A DNA stretch of 64,000 nucleotides, from positions 19,842 to 83,841 of the forward strand of contig JAPPHC010000014.1 of assembly GCA_028821145.1 (NCBI GenBank), read 5' to 3'. Position numbers and translations under genes: made by a program. Every line of letters starts with the position of its first letter. Within the stretch, counting starts at the first letter, position 1. Origin of the DNA: Gammaproteobacteria bacterium. GTDB lineage: Bacteria; Pseudomonadota; Gammaproteobacteria; Steroidobacterales; Foliamicaceae. Positions 41,051 to 50,526 of the stretch are shown here, piece after piece. The notes beneath the pieces were generated by a model. The model worked only from the letters and a program-made list of their open reading frames with translations, did not search any database and was not told the DNA's origin.

Positions 41051-42136
41051 GTGGCGGGCACCGTCATGGTGGCGATTTCCGGCGGAGTGGATTCCGCGGT
41101 GGCCGCGTTGCGCCTGATCGACGCGGGCCACCGGGTGGAAGCCCTGCACATGACCAACTGGGACGAGCCCGACGGTTGCTGCCCTGCCGCCGAGGACCTT
41201 GAGGCCGCGGCGGGCGTGGCCGGCGAACTCGGCATCCCGCTTCACCACCTGAATTTCTCCGACGAGTACCGGCGGGAAGTCTTCGAGGAGATGCTGCTGG
41301 AGTGCCGGGCGGGGCGCACGCCCAACCCCGACGTCGGCTGCAACAGGCGCATCAAGTTCGGCGCCTGCCTGAACCAGGCGCGCAGGCTGGGCGCCGAACG
41401 GCTGGCCACGGGCCATCACGCGCGGCTCGAGCACTCGGTATCCGACACGCGGCTGTTGCGAGGAAGAGACCGCAACAAGGACCAGACGTATTTCCTGCAC
41501 GCGGTTGATGGACGCGCGCTTGGCGATTGTCTTTTCCCGGTGGGCGAACTGGACAAGGAAGAAGTGCGTGACATTGCGCATCGGCGCGGGCTGCCGAACT
41601 ACGCGCGCCCCGACAGCACCGGCATCTGCTTCGTGGGGGAGCGGCCCTTTCCGGATTTCATTTCGAAGCACCTTGCAATGCAACCGGGGCCAATCGTCAC
41701 GCTTTCCGGCAAGCATGTGGGCGAACACCGGGGACTGGCGGCCTATACGATCGGCCAGCGACGGGGACTTGGACTGGGAGGGATGAAAGGCTGTGGCCCG
41801 GAACCCTGGCACGTGTTGCGCAAGGACCTGAGCGCCAATGCTCTGGTTGTGGCCCAGGGGCACGACCACCCGCTGCTGTTCAGCCGCATGATCACGGTGG
41901 GTAAGCTGAAGTGGGTACGCGGCGCGCCAGCTGGACTCCCAGGAGGCATGCGATTGAGCGCCAAGACCCGTTACCGCCAGGAAGACGCCGACTGCGAGGC
42001 GCGACTGCTCGGTCCCGACCGCTGCCTGGTGCGCTTCGACAAACCCCAATGGGCAGTGACGCCGGGCCAGTACCTGGTCTTCTACGCCGGCGAGGAATGC
42101 CTGGGCGGCGGCGTAATCGAACGCGCCGAAGCCTGA
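41051..42136 (+). CDS. mnmA: tRNA-specific 2-thiouridylase MnmA
   Basis: VMVAISGGVDSAVAALRL; GRTPNPDVGCNRRIKFG; ATGHHARLE; RDRNKDQTYFL; RPDSTGICFVGERPF; YTIGQRRGLGLGG. Confidence 0.95.
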   Translation: MAGTVMVAISGGVDSAVAALRLIDAGHRVEALHMTNWDEPDGCCPAAEDLEAAAGVAGELGIPLHHLNFSDEYRREVFEEMLLECRAGRTPNPDVGCNRRIKFGACLNQARRLGAERLATGHHARLEHSVSDTRLLRGRDRNKDQTYFLHAVDGRALGDCLFPVGELDKEEVRDIAHRRGLPNYARPDSTGICFVGERPFPDFISKHLAMQPGPIVTLSGKHVGEHRGLAAYTIGQRRGLGLGGMKGCGPEPWHVLRKDLSANALVVAQGHDHPLLFSRMITVGKLKWVRGAPAGLPGGMRLSAKTRYRQEDADCEARLLGPDRCLVRFDKPQWAVTPGQYLVFYAGEECLGGGVIERAEA

Positions 42137-42173
42137 CCCGGGGGCGAAGGTTGTCGCTGTTAGCATTGGCCGC

Positions 42174-42872
42174 ATGTGGGGTCAGTGGCCGCAACAACAT
42201 CCGATAAGCGCGCTCTTCGGCGTATTGATTGCGCTCACTCTCGTGCTTTCGCCCGCTGGCGCCGCGGCAAACGAGGAGGCAATCGTGAACGCGGAAATCA
42301 ACCCCCTGGCCGAACTGGGCCGGGAACGCCGCCGCCAGGTCCAGGTCCGTCAGTCTCTGAAAGGCGCACTGGAGCAGGCCGAACCGGGAGACGACACTCT
42401 CGCCGCCCTGCTGGAAGCCTGCGCCGACTACCTGGTCAACTCCATGGGCCGGCTCGACCTGACTGACATGAACATCCACGACCTGCTGAAGGAGCGCGTC
42501 CCGCAAGACAACGCCGAGGTGCATGAAGCATTGCATACGCTCTCAAACCGGCAAGCAACGGCGCGGGCGGAGACCGCCGCGCTCGAAGAGGCGCTGGAGA
42601 CGTACCGCCGGGGCGGCCGCGCCGATTTCGCTGCCTTCGACCGCGCGCTAAGGCACTACCATGCCGTCGTTTCGGAATTGATGACGCCGCGCAAGAACCC
42701 TTTCAGCCCTTACACCGACAAATTATTCACCTTCGAGGACTGGATAAATATCGCCGCAGCCAGCACCGAAACCGTTGCCGCCGAAGACCGTCTGTTCGAT
42801 AGGATAACCGCCGCGGCGCCCGACGATCTCAAGCCCGATTCATTCTCCGGCACGCACGGAATGCGGCCCTGA
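42174..42872 (+). CDS. Hypothetical exported protein
   Basis: N-terminal signal-like segment ISALFGVLIALTLVLSPAGAAA followed by a helical charged protein; same strand just after mnmA. Confidence 0.6.
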   Translation: MWGQWPQQHPISALFGVLIALTLVLSPAGAAANEEAIVNAEINPLAELGRERRRQVQVRQSLKGALEQAEPGDDTLAALLEACADYLVNSMGRLDLTDMNIHDLLKERVPQDNAEVHEALHTLSNRQATARAETAALEEALETYRRGGRADFAAFDRALRHYHAVVSELMTPRKNPFSPYTDKLFTFEDWINIAAASTETVAAEDRLFDRITAAAPDDLKPDSFSGTHGMRP

Positions 42873-42899
42873 CGGGTCCGCACCCCCGCCCGGCCGCCG

Positions 42900-44279
42900 T
42901 CAGTCGGTCTGAGCCTGAATGCGGACCAGTTCGCGCCGGAAGCAGCGCAACGTAACGGGCGCGAGCGCCAGCACCACCGAACCGTAAATGACCGGCACCG
43001 CAGAAAACGCGAGTGCCAGGCTGTTGGCGCCCGTCACGCCGGGCAGGATGGATTCGAGTACCCCATCGAGGACCTCAAAGCCGGTCCCGCCATTGAACCA
43101 GTCGGACAGCCATCCAACGGTGGACGGCCCGAGCGTCAGCCCGGTAATGCTGATCGCCATGTAATAGACGGCGCTGATCTGTCCCCGGAATTGCGGCGGC
43201 GTGATCATCAACAGCGCCGTCAACCCGGTGGAGGTGGTCGTGGCGATGCCCACCAGGCTGATGCCCAGGGCGACGAACGCCGATACCGCGCCGGGCATCA
43301 GCCCGATGAATATGGTCGTCGGCGCGAACAGGAACATGCCCGCAACGGCGATCAGCAGGGGAGCGTTGTCCCTTCCCCGACGCACCAGGTAATCCGACAG
43401 GGCCCCCGCCGCAAAAACCGTGGCGGGCGCGCAGAGGAGAGTGACGACGGCCTTGATCTGCGCGAATTCCGGTATTTCCATTCCCCAGGTGCGCAAGAAC
43501 ATCGAAGGCAACCAGAAATGCGTGTAGGCAATCGTGGTCATCAGGCAGAACGGCAGCACGAAGGTCAGGTACGTTTTCCAGTTCGAGAAAAGATGGCGGA
43601 ACATGTGCCACGGCGCGCTGGAGGCTCCCTGCTTCAGGTCCCGGCGCACGGGCTCTTTCACGGTCAGCATGGCCAGCGACAGCAGCAGGCCGGGAAGTCC
43701 CACAATGATGAACACCGCCTGCCAGGGCCGGATGGCGCCGACCAGCGGCCAGTTCAGAATTTCCACGCCACGCAATGCGGCCAGCAACGCGCCGATCCCG
43801 AAATAGGCAGTAGCGGTGCCGAGCGAAAGAGCCATGGAATAGACTGCGATCGCCTTGCCGCGCTTCTCCTTGGGGAAGCTGTCGGCGATCATCGACATGG
43901 CGCAGGGACTCAAGGCCGCCTCGCCCACGCCGACGCTCATGCGCAGCAGGAACAACTGCAAATAGTTGCTCGCCAGCCCGCACAAGGCGGTCGCGGCCGA
44001 CCACAGCGCGATTGCGCAACTGACGATGCTCGTACGCCGCGTACGGTCCGCCAGCCACCCCAGAGGCAGCCCCATCGTGGCGTAAAAAATGCCGAAAGCC
44101 AGACCCATTAACAGACCCATCTGGCCATCGCTCAATCCCAGGTCTGCCTTCATCGGCTCGACCAGCAAACCGATTACCGTGCGGTCGATGTAGGAAATGA
44201 AGTAGGACAGCGTAAGCAGCACCACCATGTACCAGGCGACTCCGGGTCGCGGATAGCGAGCGGCGATTGCGGTATTCAT
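42900..44279 (-). CDS. MFS transporter
   Basis: MNTAIAARYPRPGVAWYMVVLLTLSYFISYIDRTVIGLLVEPMKADLGLSDGQMGLLMGLAFGIFYATMGLPLGWLADRTRRT; overlaps the upstream gene stop (TGATG). Confidence 0.9.
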   Translation of the reverse strand: MNTAIAARYPRPGVAWYMVVLLTLSYFISYIDRTVIGLLVEPMKADLGLSDGQMGLLMGLAFGIFYATMGLPLGWLADRTRRTSIVSCAIALWSAATALCGLASNYLQLFLLRMSVGVGEAALSPCAMSMIADSFPKEKRGKAIAVYSMALSLGTATAYFGIGALLAALRGVEILNWPLVGAIRPWQAVFIIVGLPGLLLSLAMLTVKEPVRRDLKQGASSAPWHMFRHLFSNWKTYLTFVLPFCLMTTIAYTHFWLPSMFLRTWGMEIPEFAQIKAVVTLLCAPATVFAAGALSDYLVRRGRDNAPLLIAVAGMFLFAPTTIFIGLMPGAVSAFVALGISLVGIATTTSTGLTALLMITPPQFRGQISAVYYMAISITGLTLGPSTVGWLSDWFNGGTGFEVLDGVLESILPGVTGANSLALAFSAVPVIYGSVVLALAPVTLRCFRRELVRIQAQTD

Positions 44280-45313
44280 CAGTGTCTTTTCTCCGGTTCT
44301 CCCCGCACGCTGCAGCATTGCACGCCTACGTTGCGCCCATCGTACAGCCTCGCCAGGGCATCGGGCATATTCTCGAAGCCCTCCACGACGTCCTGGACGG
44401 GTTTGAGCTTACCCGCCTTGATCCACGCCGCCAATCCGTCGAAGGCGTCCTGAAAGCGGTCCTGGTAGTTGTAGACGAAGAAGCCTGTCATGCTGCCGTT
44501 CACCGAACGCAGGTTCAGGTAGTTCGACAACGCGAATCGCTCCTCCCTCAGGTATTCGGAAATCGAACCGCACAGCACGATGCGCGCGCCGAGCGCCAGG
44601 TTGTCGAGGCAGGCCGCCAGCAAGTCGCCGCCCACGTTGTCGAAGTAGAGGTCCATCCCGTCCGGGCAGAGCTCCGCGACGCGCGCGCAGGCGTCCTCGT
44701 TCTTGTAGTCGATGGCTTGCTCGCAGCCCAGCTCCCGGATGAAGCGGCATTTCTCCGGACCCCCGGCAATTCCGATCACGCGGCAGCCATGGATCTTCAG
44801 CATCTGCACCACGATCGACCCTACCCCGCCCGCGGCGCCGGACACGACCGCCAGGTCGCCGGACCTGGGCCGTCCGCAGTCCAGCAGCCCCCAGTAGGCG
44901 CTGACCCCGGTCATCCCGAGTACGCCGGCGCCCAGCGAAAACGGCAGGCCGTAGTCCCTGCACTTGAAGAACCGCTCGCGCGGCGTCGCGGCCGTAACCT
45001 TCCACGTCTGCCAGCCAAGCTGTCCCTGAACGATGTCCCCGGGCTGGTAGTCCGGGTGGTTGGACTCCACCACTTCGCCCACTCCGCGCCCGTGGATCAC
45101 GTCGCCAATGTCCAGCGGCGTCTCCCCGGAAGGGTTCAGCCCCTGCATGTACATCCGCATCACGGGCGCCAGTCCCAGGTAGCGCGTCTTCACCAGCATT
45201 TCGCCGGGCCCTGGCGAAGGGATCGGCCGTTCGGCCAGCTCAAAGTCGCTCGGGCGCACGTTGCCTTCCGGCCGCGCCGCAATGCGCCATTGCAGGTTGA
45301 CGTCCTCTCGCAA
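44279..45313 (-). CDS. NADP-dependent medium-chain oxidoreductase (CurA / LTB4 12-hydroxydehydrogenase-like)
   Basis: EGNVRPSDFELAERPIPSPGPGEMLVKTRYLGLAPVMRMYM; VVSGAAGGVGSIVVQMLKIHGCRVIGIAGGPEKCRFIRELG; DLYFDNVGGDLLAACLDNL. Confidence 0.92.
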   Translation of the reverse strand: MREDVNLQWRIAARPEGNVRPSDFELAERPIPSPGPGEMLVKTRYLGLAPVMRMYMQGLNPSGETPLDIGDVIHGRGVGEVVESNHPDYQPGDIVQGQLGWQTWKVTAATPRERFFKCRDYGLPFSLGAGVLGMTGVSAYWGLLDCGRPRSGDLAVVSGAAGGVGSIVVQMLKIHGCRVIGIAGGPEKCRFIRELGCEQAIDYKNEDACARVAELCPDGMDLYFDNVGGDLLAACLDNLALGARIVLCGSISEYLREERFALSNYLNLRSVNGSMTGFFVYNYQDRFQDAFDGLAAWIKAGKLKPVQDVVEGFENMPDALARLYDGRNVGVQCCSVRGEPEKRH

Positions 45314-45358
45314 AGTGCCGCGCCCTCCTTCCCGGCGGCCACTATACTGGATCGGGCG

Positions 45359-45892
45359 CTATTGGTCCTGCTCGATCATTTCGTAGATCTCGACCATTTG
45401 GCCGGTGGGAGCGCGCAGCAGGATAGTCATCGAGCGGCCCGTGCGCGACGGTCCGTAGGGCTTGACGATATCGACGCCATGCTCGACGGCGCGGTCGTAG
45501 ACGTCGCGAATATTCTTGCCCATGTGCACCAGTACTACGCCGCCATAGGCCGTCCCTTCATCGGGAAGATCAAGCTCGGGAAAATCCGGGGTGTCCTCCA
45601 CCATCAACAGGCCGATCATGGCCCCGTCTTTGGACGTGAAGATCGTGAAGTAAGTGGTCGAATCTTCGTTCCAACCCAGCGCATGGGCAAAGCCCGTGCG
45701 CGGCTCCGGATCGCCGGCGTAGTCGAAGCCCATAACGTCCCTCCAGAACGTGATGGACGGCTCGAGGTCGGCCCGGCGGGCGAGCAACGCGGTGCGTATG
45801 AAGGTGGCGTAGCCCGGCTCGGGTTCGTGGCTGTCCGCCTGGGCGCCGGCGAACATTGCAACGCCGGCAAGCAATACAAGAAATCTGCGCAT
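45359..45892 (-). CDS. Exported VOC (glyoxalase-like) family protein
   Basis: Signal-like MRRFLVLLAGVAMFAGAQA; PSITFWRDVMGFDYAGDPEPRT...; LRAPTGQMVEIYEMIEQDQ. Confidence 0.8.
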   Translation of the reverse strand: MRRFLVLLAGVAMFAGAQADSHEPEPGYATFIRTALLARRADLEPSITFWRDVMGFDYAGDPEPRTGFAHALGWNEDSTTYFTIFTSKDGAMIGLLMVEDTPDFPELDLPDEGTAYGGVVLVHMGKNIRDVYDRAVEHGVDIVKPYGPSRTGRSMTILLRAPTGQMVEIYEMIEQDQ

Positions 45893-46004
45893 GGGTGTGC
45901 TCCCTGTCTTGGTATCGGCGACAGTATAGGCGGGCTGTTCCGGCGCGTGTACCTCACCAAAAATTCCGCGCTAAACTAATCGCATTGCCAATCGAGGGGC
46001 GAAA

Positions 46005-47087
46005 ATGATCCCGATCAGTCAGAGACATCGCGCCGGCCTTCAGTTCCTGGGGTCGCTGCAGCATTATTCGTCCAGCCACATTCGCGACGTCGCGCGGGAG
46101 CAGTTCGCCGCCAGCAAGAAGGGGCAGGAACTTCTTGAGGCCGAGGTCGCGCCGGAGCCCCGCGCCCAGCTGAGACGTGCGCGGGAAGCGCGCAAGGCGG
46201 CGCTGGAATGTCCGGCTTACCAGCACGAGAGGCTGTACCAGCGCTACGTGGCCGAAGAGAATTTCGTGCGGGCGATTCCGGCCGTGGAGGAAAAGCGCGA
46301 AGAGTGCATTGCAGTCCTGAGCCGCGAGCCCGAGTACCGGGGCGGTTCGCTGGAACTCGACGACAGCGTTCCGATTCCGAAGTACTACGAAGGCGTGGAG
46401 TGGCACCTGGAACCAGGAGGCTGGGACGGCTACGACCTGGCCACACCGATGTTCATGGCCGGCGTGGCCCCGTACGTGTTTTCCCGCGGCGGCTATGCGG
46501 CCGTGGAAGTGGACCAGGACATCCGCCGGCAGCGCGTGGACGTGGTGAGCCTGCTGCCGAAAGACCACTACGACCGCATCTACGAGCCGGGATGCGGGGG
46601 CCTGGGAGCGCTGGCGGCCTGCAGCCAGGTGTATCCCGACGCCGAACTGACCGGCAGCGACATCTCCACGGCGTTGCTCAAAGGCGGGCACAAGGCTGCG
46701 CGCAACATGGGCATACCGATCCACCTGAAGCAGCGCGACGCGCGGGATACGGGCGAGCCGGACGAGTCCTACGACGCCGTGCTGATGTACGCCCTCCTGC
46801 ACGAAATGCCGGTGAAGGTGAGCATCGACACCATTCGGGAAGCCTTCAGGATCCTCAAGCCCGGCGGTGACATCGTGATCAACGACCCGCCGCCGTTCAG
46901 CCGCGTGGATGCGTTCCAGGCCGCGATCCTGGACTGGGAAAGTGAGTATCGCGGGGAACCCTTCTTCAGCGCGGCCTGCTCGATGGACTGGGCAACGGTG
47001 CTCGAAGAAGTCGGCTTCAAGGTGCTCGAGGCGCGCGCCCTGGATTCGCGAGGCTACCCCTGGGTAAACGTCGCGACCAAGCCTTGA
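46005..47087 (+). CDS. Class I SAM-dependent methyltransferase
   Basis: YDRIYEPGCGGLGALAACSQVYPDAELTGSDISTALLKGGHKAARNMG; DAVLMYALLHEMPVK; REAFRILKPGGDIVINDPPPF. Confidence 0.88.
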   Translation: MIPISQRHRAGLQFLGSLQHYSSSHIRDVAREQFAASKKGQELLEAEVAPEPRAQLRRAREARKAALECPAYQHERLYQRYVAEENFVRAIPAVEEKREECIAVLSREPEYRGGSLELDDSVPIPKYYEGVEWHLEPGGWDGYDLATPMFMAGVAPYVFSRGGYAAVEVDQDIRRQRVDVVSLLPKDHYDRIYEPGCGGLGALAACSQVYPDAELTGSDISTALLKGGHKAARNMGIPIHLKQRDARDTGEPDESYDAVLMYALLHEMPVKVSIDTIREAFRILKPGGDIVINDPPPFSRVDAFQAAILDWESEYRGEPFFSAACSMDWATVLEEVGFKVLEARALDSRGYPWVNVATKP

Positions 47088-47090
47088 GAG

Positions 47091-47387
47091 GTGACTAAAC
47101 CGCCGACACGCCCGCTTACCGGCGACGAGAGTCTGGATCGCCTGCTGCGCATGAACACAGAGCTCCTGTCGGAGCTCTGGATCCTGCGCGACCGGGTGAT
47201 GGTCCTTGAGCAAATCCTCGAGGAGAAGGGACTGCTGGATGCCAGGGCGATCGACGACTACGCGCCTTCACCGGAGTTCGGCGAACTCCTGCAGGACGAG
47301 CGCGACCGGCTGGTGCGGCGCGTGGCCGGCGCGCCCTGGACCGAGGAATTCACCTGGCAGTCACTCGTCGAGCGCGGCGGGCGGTAG
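47091..47387 (+). CDS. Small hypothetical protein, 98 aa
   Basis: GTG start 4 bp after the methyltransferase stop; MTKPPTRPLTGDESLDRLLRMNTELLSELWILRDRVMVLEQILEEKGLLD; heptad-like helix; overlaps the RND gene end convergently. Confidence 0.6.
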   Translation: MTKPPTRPLTGDESLDRLLRMNTELLSELWILRDRVMVLEQILEEKGLLDARAIDDYAPSPEFGELLQDERDRLVRRVAGAPWTEEFTWQSLVERGGR

Positions 47388-50300
47388 TTTCCGTCCGACC
47401 CAGGCGAAATACACCGCCGGAATCACCAGCAGTGTAAGCACCGTCGTCGAGACCATCCCGCCCAGCATGGGCAGCGCGATACGGCGCATCACGTCCGCCC
47501 CCAGACCGCTGGTCAGAAAGATCGGCGAAAGCCCCGCCAGCACCGTGATCACGGTCATCAGGATCGGCCGCAGGCGCAACGCGGAGCCGACGCTGATCGA
47601 AAGCGCCAGTTCCTCCAGGTTTGCGGGCCTGTCTTCGCGCACGTGGTTGTCGATGTACATGACCATGACGACCGCGGTCTCGGCCGCCACTCCTCCAAGC
47701 GCGATAAATCCGACCGCCACCGCCACGGACAGGTTGTAGCCGGCCATCCATACGGCCCAAAGGCCGCCGATCAGGGCGAACGGGAGCGACAGCATGATCA
47801 TGGCGGTGCGATCGAGGCGACCGAAGTGCAGCATGAGCAGCAGGAAGATCAGCCCGATCGCCGAGGGTATGGCGATATTGAGCCGCTCGCCCGCCGCCTG
47901 GATCTGCTCGTACTGCCCCGACCACTCGATCGCGTAGCCCGGCGGCAGACTCACCGAGCGATCCACAAGGTTCCGGGCCTCGGCCACGTAGCCGCCCAGG
48001 TCGCGTCCCTCGATGTCCACGAACACCCAGCCGGTGAGGCGCGCGTTCTCCGAACGAATCATCGGCGGCCCTTCGGTGAAGGTCACACGGGCCAGTTCGG
48101 CGAGCGGTATGTGCGCCCCGGTGGGCGTCGGAACCAGGATGTTCTCGAGATCGGCGCTGGTCTCGCGAAACGGCCGGTCGTAGCGCAGCATGATGTCGTA
48201 GCGTTCTCGTCCTTCGACGCTCTCCGCCAGTTTCATGCCCCCCAGCGCGGTCTGGATCACCGACTGGAATACGCCCATGTCGATATTGCGCCGCGCGAGT
48301 TCGGAGCGGTCCGGCAGGATTTCGAGGTAGTTGCCGCCCAGAACGCGGTCCGCCAGCGCCGTGCGCGTGCCGGGTACCGTGCCGACCACCGATTCCACTT
48401 CGCGGGCGAGACGCTCGAGTTCGCCCAGGTCGTCTCCGGTGATCTTCACGCCCACCGGCGTGCGCACGCCCGTGGAGACCATGTCCATGCGGATATTGAT
48501 CGGGTAGCCCCAGGAATTGACCAGGCCCGGCATCTGCAGGCGGCTGTTCAGGTCTTCGACGAGCCCCTCGGGAGTCATTCCTTCCCGCCATTCGGACTGC
48601 GGTTTCAAGCGGATCCAGGACTCGATCATCGTCAGCGGCGCCGGGTCGGTCGCGGTGTCCGCCCGGCCGGCCTTGCCGAACACGCTTTCGACCTCCGGCG
48701 CCGCGGCGATCACCCGGTTTGTCTGACCCAGCACTTCGCGAATCTTCGTTGACGACACGCCGGGCAGCGTGGTGGGCATGTAGAGCAGCTCGCCTTCGTA
48801 CAGGGGCGGCATGAACTCCGACCCCAGGCGCGACAGCGGCACAACGGAACTGGCAATCAGAACGGCCGCGGCGGCCACGGTGATCCACTTGAAGCGCAGG
48901 GTCATGCGCAGGCAGGGTGCGTACAGCCGGGCCGCGAATTCGCTGACGGGATTGCGGACTCGTATTCGCCCGCGCAGCAGGAGAACGATAAGCACCGGCA
49001 CCAGCGTTACCGACAGCGCTGCGGCGAACGCCATCGCGTAGGTCTTGGTGAAGGCCAGCGGCGCGAACAGGCGGTAGCTCTCGCCGGTCAGGGCAAACAC
49101 CGGAAGAAAGGAAACGGTAATGATGAGCAGGGAGAAGAAAATCCCCGGGCCCACTTCCTGTGCTGCCCGGATCACGGCACGCCGCCGTGCGCCGCGTCCC
49201 GAACCGGGGCGGATCTCCGAGATCCTGCGATTGGCGTTCTCCACCATGACGATGGAGGCGTCGACCATGGTCCCGATGGCGATCGCAATGCCTCCCAGCG
49301 ACATGATGTTGGCGGTGATGCCCTGGGTGGACATGATCACGAACGCTCCCAGCACTCCAAGCGGCAGCGTGATCAACGCCACGAATGCCGATCGGATGTG
49401 CAGCAGAAAGACGACGATCACCAGCGCGACGGCGATGCCCTCCTCGATCAGCTTGCGCACCAGGTAGGACACCGCCCCTTCGATGAGGGGGGCGCGGTCG
49501 TAGGTCGTAACGATGCGAACGCCGTCGGGCAAACCGCGTTCCAGTTCGGCCAGCTTGGCCTTTACCCGGCCGATGACTTCCAGCGCATTCTCGCCGTCGC
49601 GCATGACCACGATGCCGGCGATCGTTTCACCGGCGCCGTTCAGCTCCACGATGCCGCGGCGCAGGGCAGGCCCTTCCACGATCCGGGAAACGTCGGCCAG
49701 CGTGACCGGCGTGCCGTCCTGTGCGTACACCACCAACTGTTCCAGGTCCAGCCGGTCCTCCACATAGCCGGAGGAACGGATGACGAACTCGCTTTCGCCC
49801 TGCTCCAGAACCCGGCCACCGACTTCGCTGGACGCTGCCTGCACGGCCTCGGAGATGCGCCGGATGGAAACGTCGTATGCGCGCAGTTTGTTGGGATCGA
49901 TCAGCACCTGGTATTCGCGCACGAATCCGCCCACAGAGGCCACTTCCGCCACTCCGTCGACGCCCGCCAGTTCGAGCTTGAGGAACCAGTCCTGCAGCGA
50001 GCGCAACTGGGCCAGATCCGTGCGGCCGGTCTCGTCCACAAGCGCATACTGGTAAATCCAGCCCACGCCCGTGGCGTCCGGTCCGATCTGCGGCCGGGCG
50101 CCCGGCGGCAGTTCCGTGCTGAGGCGCGACAGCGCCTCGACGATGCGCGAGCGCGCCCAGTACAGGTCCACGTCGTCTTCGAAAATCACGTAGACGAAGC
50201 TGGTGCCGAACATGGACGAGCCCCGCACGTCCTTGGTCCTGGGCAAGCCCAGCATGTTCGCCGACAGCGGGTAGGTCACCAGGTCCTCCACGATCTGCGG

Positions 50301-50522
50301 GGACTGGCCCGGGAACTCCGTTCGAATGATGACCTGGGTGTCGGTGAGGTCCGGTATGGCGTCCAGCGGCGTCCGCTCGAGAGAAAGCCAGCCCGCCAGC
50401 GCAAGTCCTGCGGCCAGCGTCAGCACGATGACGGGATTGCCCGCCGACCAGGCGATCAGCCGGGCAATGGCCGAGTCCGACGGGTCCCGGCCGGCCAGTT
50501 CGTTTACGGGGAGATCCGCCAT
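47361..50522 (-). CDS. Heavy-metal efflux RND transporter (CusA/CzcA family)
   Basis: 1053 aa: SLERTPLDAIPDLTDTQVIIRTEFPGQSPQIVEDLVTYPLSANMLGLPRTKDVRGSSMFGTSFVYVIFEDDVDLYWARSRI; LGGIAIAIGTMVDASIVMVENA; C-terminal TM bundle. Confidence 0.94.
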   Translation of the reverse strand: MADLPVNELAGRDPSDSAIARLIAWSAGNPVIVLTLAAGLALAGWLSLERTPLDAIPDLTDTQVIIRTEFPGQSPQIVEDLVTYPLSANMLGLPRTKDVRGSSMFGTSFVYVIFEDDVDLYWARSRIVEALSRLSTELPPGARPQIGPDATGVGWIYQYALVDETGRTDLAQLRSLQDWFLKLELAGVDGVAEVASVGGFVREYQVLIDPNKLRAYDVSIRRISEAVQAASSEVGGRVLEQGESEFVIRSSGYVEDRLDLEQLVVYAQDGTPVTLADVSRIVEGPALRRGIVELNGAGETIAGIVVMRDGENALEVIGRVKAKLAELERGLPDGVRIVTTYDRAPLIEGAVSYLVRKLIEEGIAVALVIVVFLLHIRSAFVALITLPLGVLGAFVIMSTQGITANIMSLGGIAIAIGTMVDASIVMVENANRRISEIRPGSGRGARRRAVIRAAQEVGPGIFFSLLIITVSFLPVFALTGESYRLFAPLAFTKTYAMAFAAALSVTLVPVLIVLLLRGRIRVRNPVSEFAARLYAPCLRMTLRFKWITVAAAAVLIASSVVPLSRLGSEFMPPLYEGELLYMPTTLPGVSSTKIREVLGQTNRVIAAAPEVESVFGKAGRADTATDPAPLTMIESWIRLKPQSEWREGMTPEGLVEDLNSRLQMPGLVNSWGYPINIRMDMVSTGVRTPVGVKITGDDLGELERLAREVESVVGTVPGTRTALADRVLGGNYLEILPDRSELARRNIDMGVFQSVIQTALGGMKLAESVEGRERYDIMLRYDRPFRETSADLENILVPTPTGAHIPLAELARVTFTEGPPMIRSENARLTGWVFVDIEGRDLGGYVAEARNLVDRSVSLPPGYAIEWSGQYEQIQAAGERLNIAIPSAIGLIFLLLMLHFGRLDRTAMIMLSLPFALIGGLWAVWMAGYNLSVAVAVGFIALGGVAAETAVVMVMYIDNHVREDRPANLEELALSISVGSALRLRPILMTVITVLAGLSPIFLTSGLGADVMRRIALPMLGGMVSTTVLTLLVIPAVYFAWVGRKLPPAALDE

Positions 50523-50526
50523 GCCG

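Noticed and set aside
42174-42872. HflD (expected between mnmA and purB in E. coli-like order)
   Set aside because: Gene lies after mnmA, has a signal-peptide-like N-terminus and does not read like HflD; left as hypothetical exported protein.
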